A stretch of DNA of 5,432 nt from Deltaproteobacteria bacterium RIFCSPLOWO2_02_FULL_57_26 (GTDB lineage Bacteria; Desulfobacterota; Binatia; UBA9968): NCBI GenBank assembly GCA_001798455.1, contig MGSI01000088.1, positions 1 through 5,432 of the forward strand, given 5' to 3'. The notes under the pieces were generated by a model. That model saw only the letters and a program-made list of their open reading frames with translations. It had not been told where the DNA came from and searched no databases. Positions 4,980-5,432 of this stretch are shown here, piece after piece (position 1 is the first letter of the stretch; every line of letters begins with the position of its first letter). The translations under genes and the position numbers were made by a program.

Positions 4980-5432
4980 ATGCCCCGGAACGATCAGGTT
5001 ACCCGCCAGTGGCGTCTATTGCGTCATCTGGAAAGCTCCAGGGGCGCGACCCTGCAGGAGCTGGTTGACTCCACCCCGGCCGATTTCCCCAAAAATCCAC
5101 GCACCATCCGGAGGGATCTTGAGGCCCTGGAGGGCGCCGGTTTTCCCCTCGTGACTGAACAGTCGAACGGGCAGACCCGATGGAAGCTCATGGAGGGCTT
5201 CCGGGATATCCCCGCGCTCGGCTTTTCCGCGACCGAGCTTATGGCCCTGCTTTTTAGCCGCAACCTTTTGAAGCCTCTGGAAGGGACGGAGATACAGGCG
5301 TCTCTCTCTTCGGCGCTGAATAAAGCCGCCGCGGCCCTACCTGCTCAGGGGCATGAGTATGTCCGGGAGATGGAGCGGATCTTCTCAGTCGGTTTAGGGC
5401 CGCACAAGAGCTACCGCCAGCACAGGGAAACC
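4980..5432 (+). CDS. WYL-domain (YafY/PafC-type) transcriptional regulator, N-terminal part
   Basis: An open frame of 151 codons from the ATG at 4980 to the right edge, without a stop; the C-terminal ligand-sensing part is missing. It starts MPRNDQVTRQWRLLRHLESS. Residues about 8-70 form a helix-turn-helix of the DeoR/HTH_11 kind: QWRLLRHLESSRGATLQELV, then the recognition helix in NPRTIRRDLEALEGAGFPL (39-57) and a wing ending in RWKL. Residues about 78-103 (PALGFSATELMALLFSRNLL) match the segment that joins the DNA-binding domain to the WYL domain in this family. The WYL domain itself should begin after the window, so the name rests on the N-terminal pattern. Such proteins bind small ligands or nucleic acid and control nearby genes. 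It is divergent from the beta-oxidation operon and shares a 130-nt control region with it, so it may regulate that operon as well as itself; this is inference. Confidence 0.85.
   Translation, partial: MPRNDQVTRQWRLLRHLESSRGATLQELVDSTPADFPKNPRTIRRDLEALEGAGFPLVTEQSNGQTRWKLMEGFRDIPALGFSATELMALLFSRNLLKPLEGTEIQASLSSALNKAAAALPAQGHEYVREMERIFSVGLGPHKSYRQHRET

Noticed and set aside
1..5432. A previously undescribed defence, mobile or biosynthetic system
   Set aside because: Every large reading frame belongs to a familiar family (AsmA, thiolase, 3-hydroxyacyl-CoA dehydrogenases, WYL regulator), and I see no phage, transposon, toxin-antitoxin or RNA gene signature; the novelty is limited to gene architecture and repeats.

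Overview
The window comes from a bacterial chromosome with moderately high GC (about 60 % by eye). An AsmA-type membrane-anchored protein points to a Gram-negative (diderm) cell. The mix of a WYL regulator, a split PaaH-like dehydrogenase and short degenerate tandem repeats between genes would fit a Methylomirabilota, Nitrospirota or Desulfobacterota-like lineage. That placement is a weak inference; no marker gene is present.

Layout. From 4849 down to 1 everything runs on the minus strand and looks like one operon. In order of transcription: (i) an 18-codon stub resembling the N-terminus of an enoyl-CoA hydratase (4849-4793); (ii) a complete NAD-dependent 3-hydroxyacyl-CoA dehydrogenase (4767-3901); (iii) a second, smaller 3-hydroxyacyl-CoA dehydrogenase-like protein overlapping it by 14 nt (3914-3180), which matches the C-terminal half of PaaH-type proteins and lacks the catalytic His and Asn; (iv) a complete thiolase (3091-1889); (v) the first 618 residues of an AsmA-family protein that runs off the left edge (1856-1). 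On the plus strand, from 4980 to the right edge, lies the start of a divergent WYL/YafY-type transcriptional regulator.

How the genes fit together. Dehydrogenase and thiolase catalyse the last two steps of a beta-oxidation spiral (fatty acid, phenylacetate-type or related acyl-CoA). The hydratase that would supply the 3-hydroxyacyl-CoA is present only as the stub, so hydration must be done by a gene elsewhere if the stub is read correctly. The 130-nt gap between stub and regulator holds plausible back-to-back promoters, so the WYL protein is a natural candidate regulator of the operon. The AsmA gene follows the thiolase by 32 nt and may simply be co-transcribed.

Two short degenerate tandem repeats stand out: a 7-nt-period repeat covering the stub stop codon and the dehydrogenase start codon, and a 9-nt-period repeat that folds back on itself just upstream of the thiolase ribosome binding site. 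Otherwise this is an ordinary metabolic region. I found no RNA genes, CRISPR array, mobile element or evidence of a new defence or biosynthetic system.
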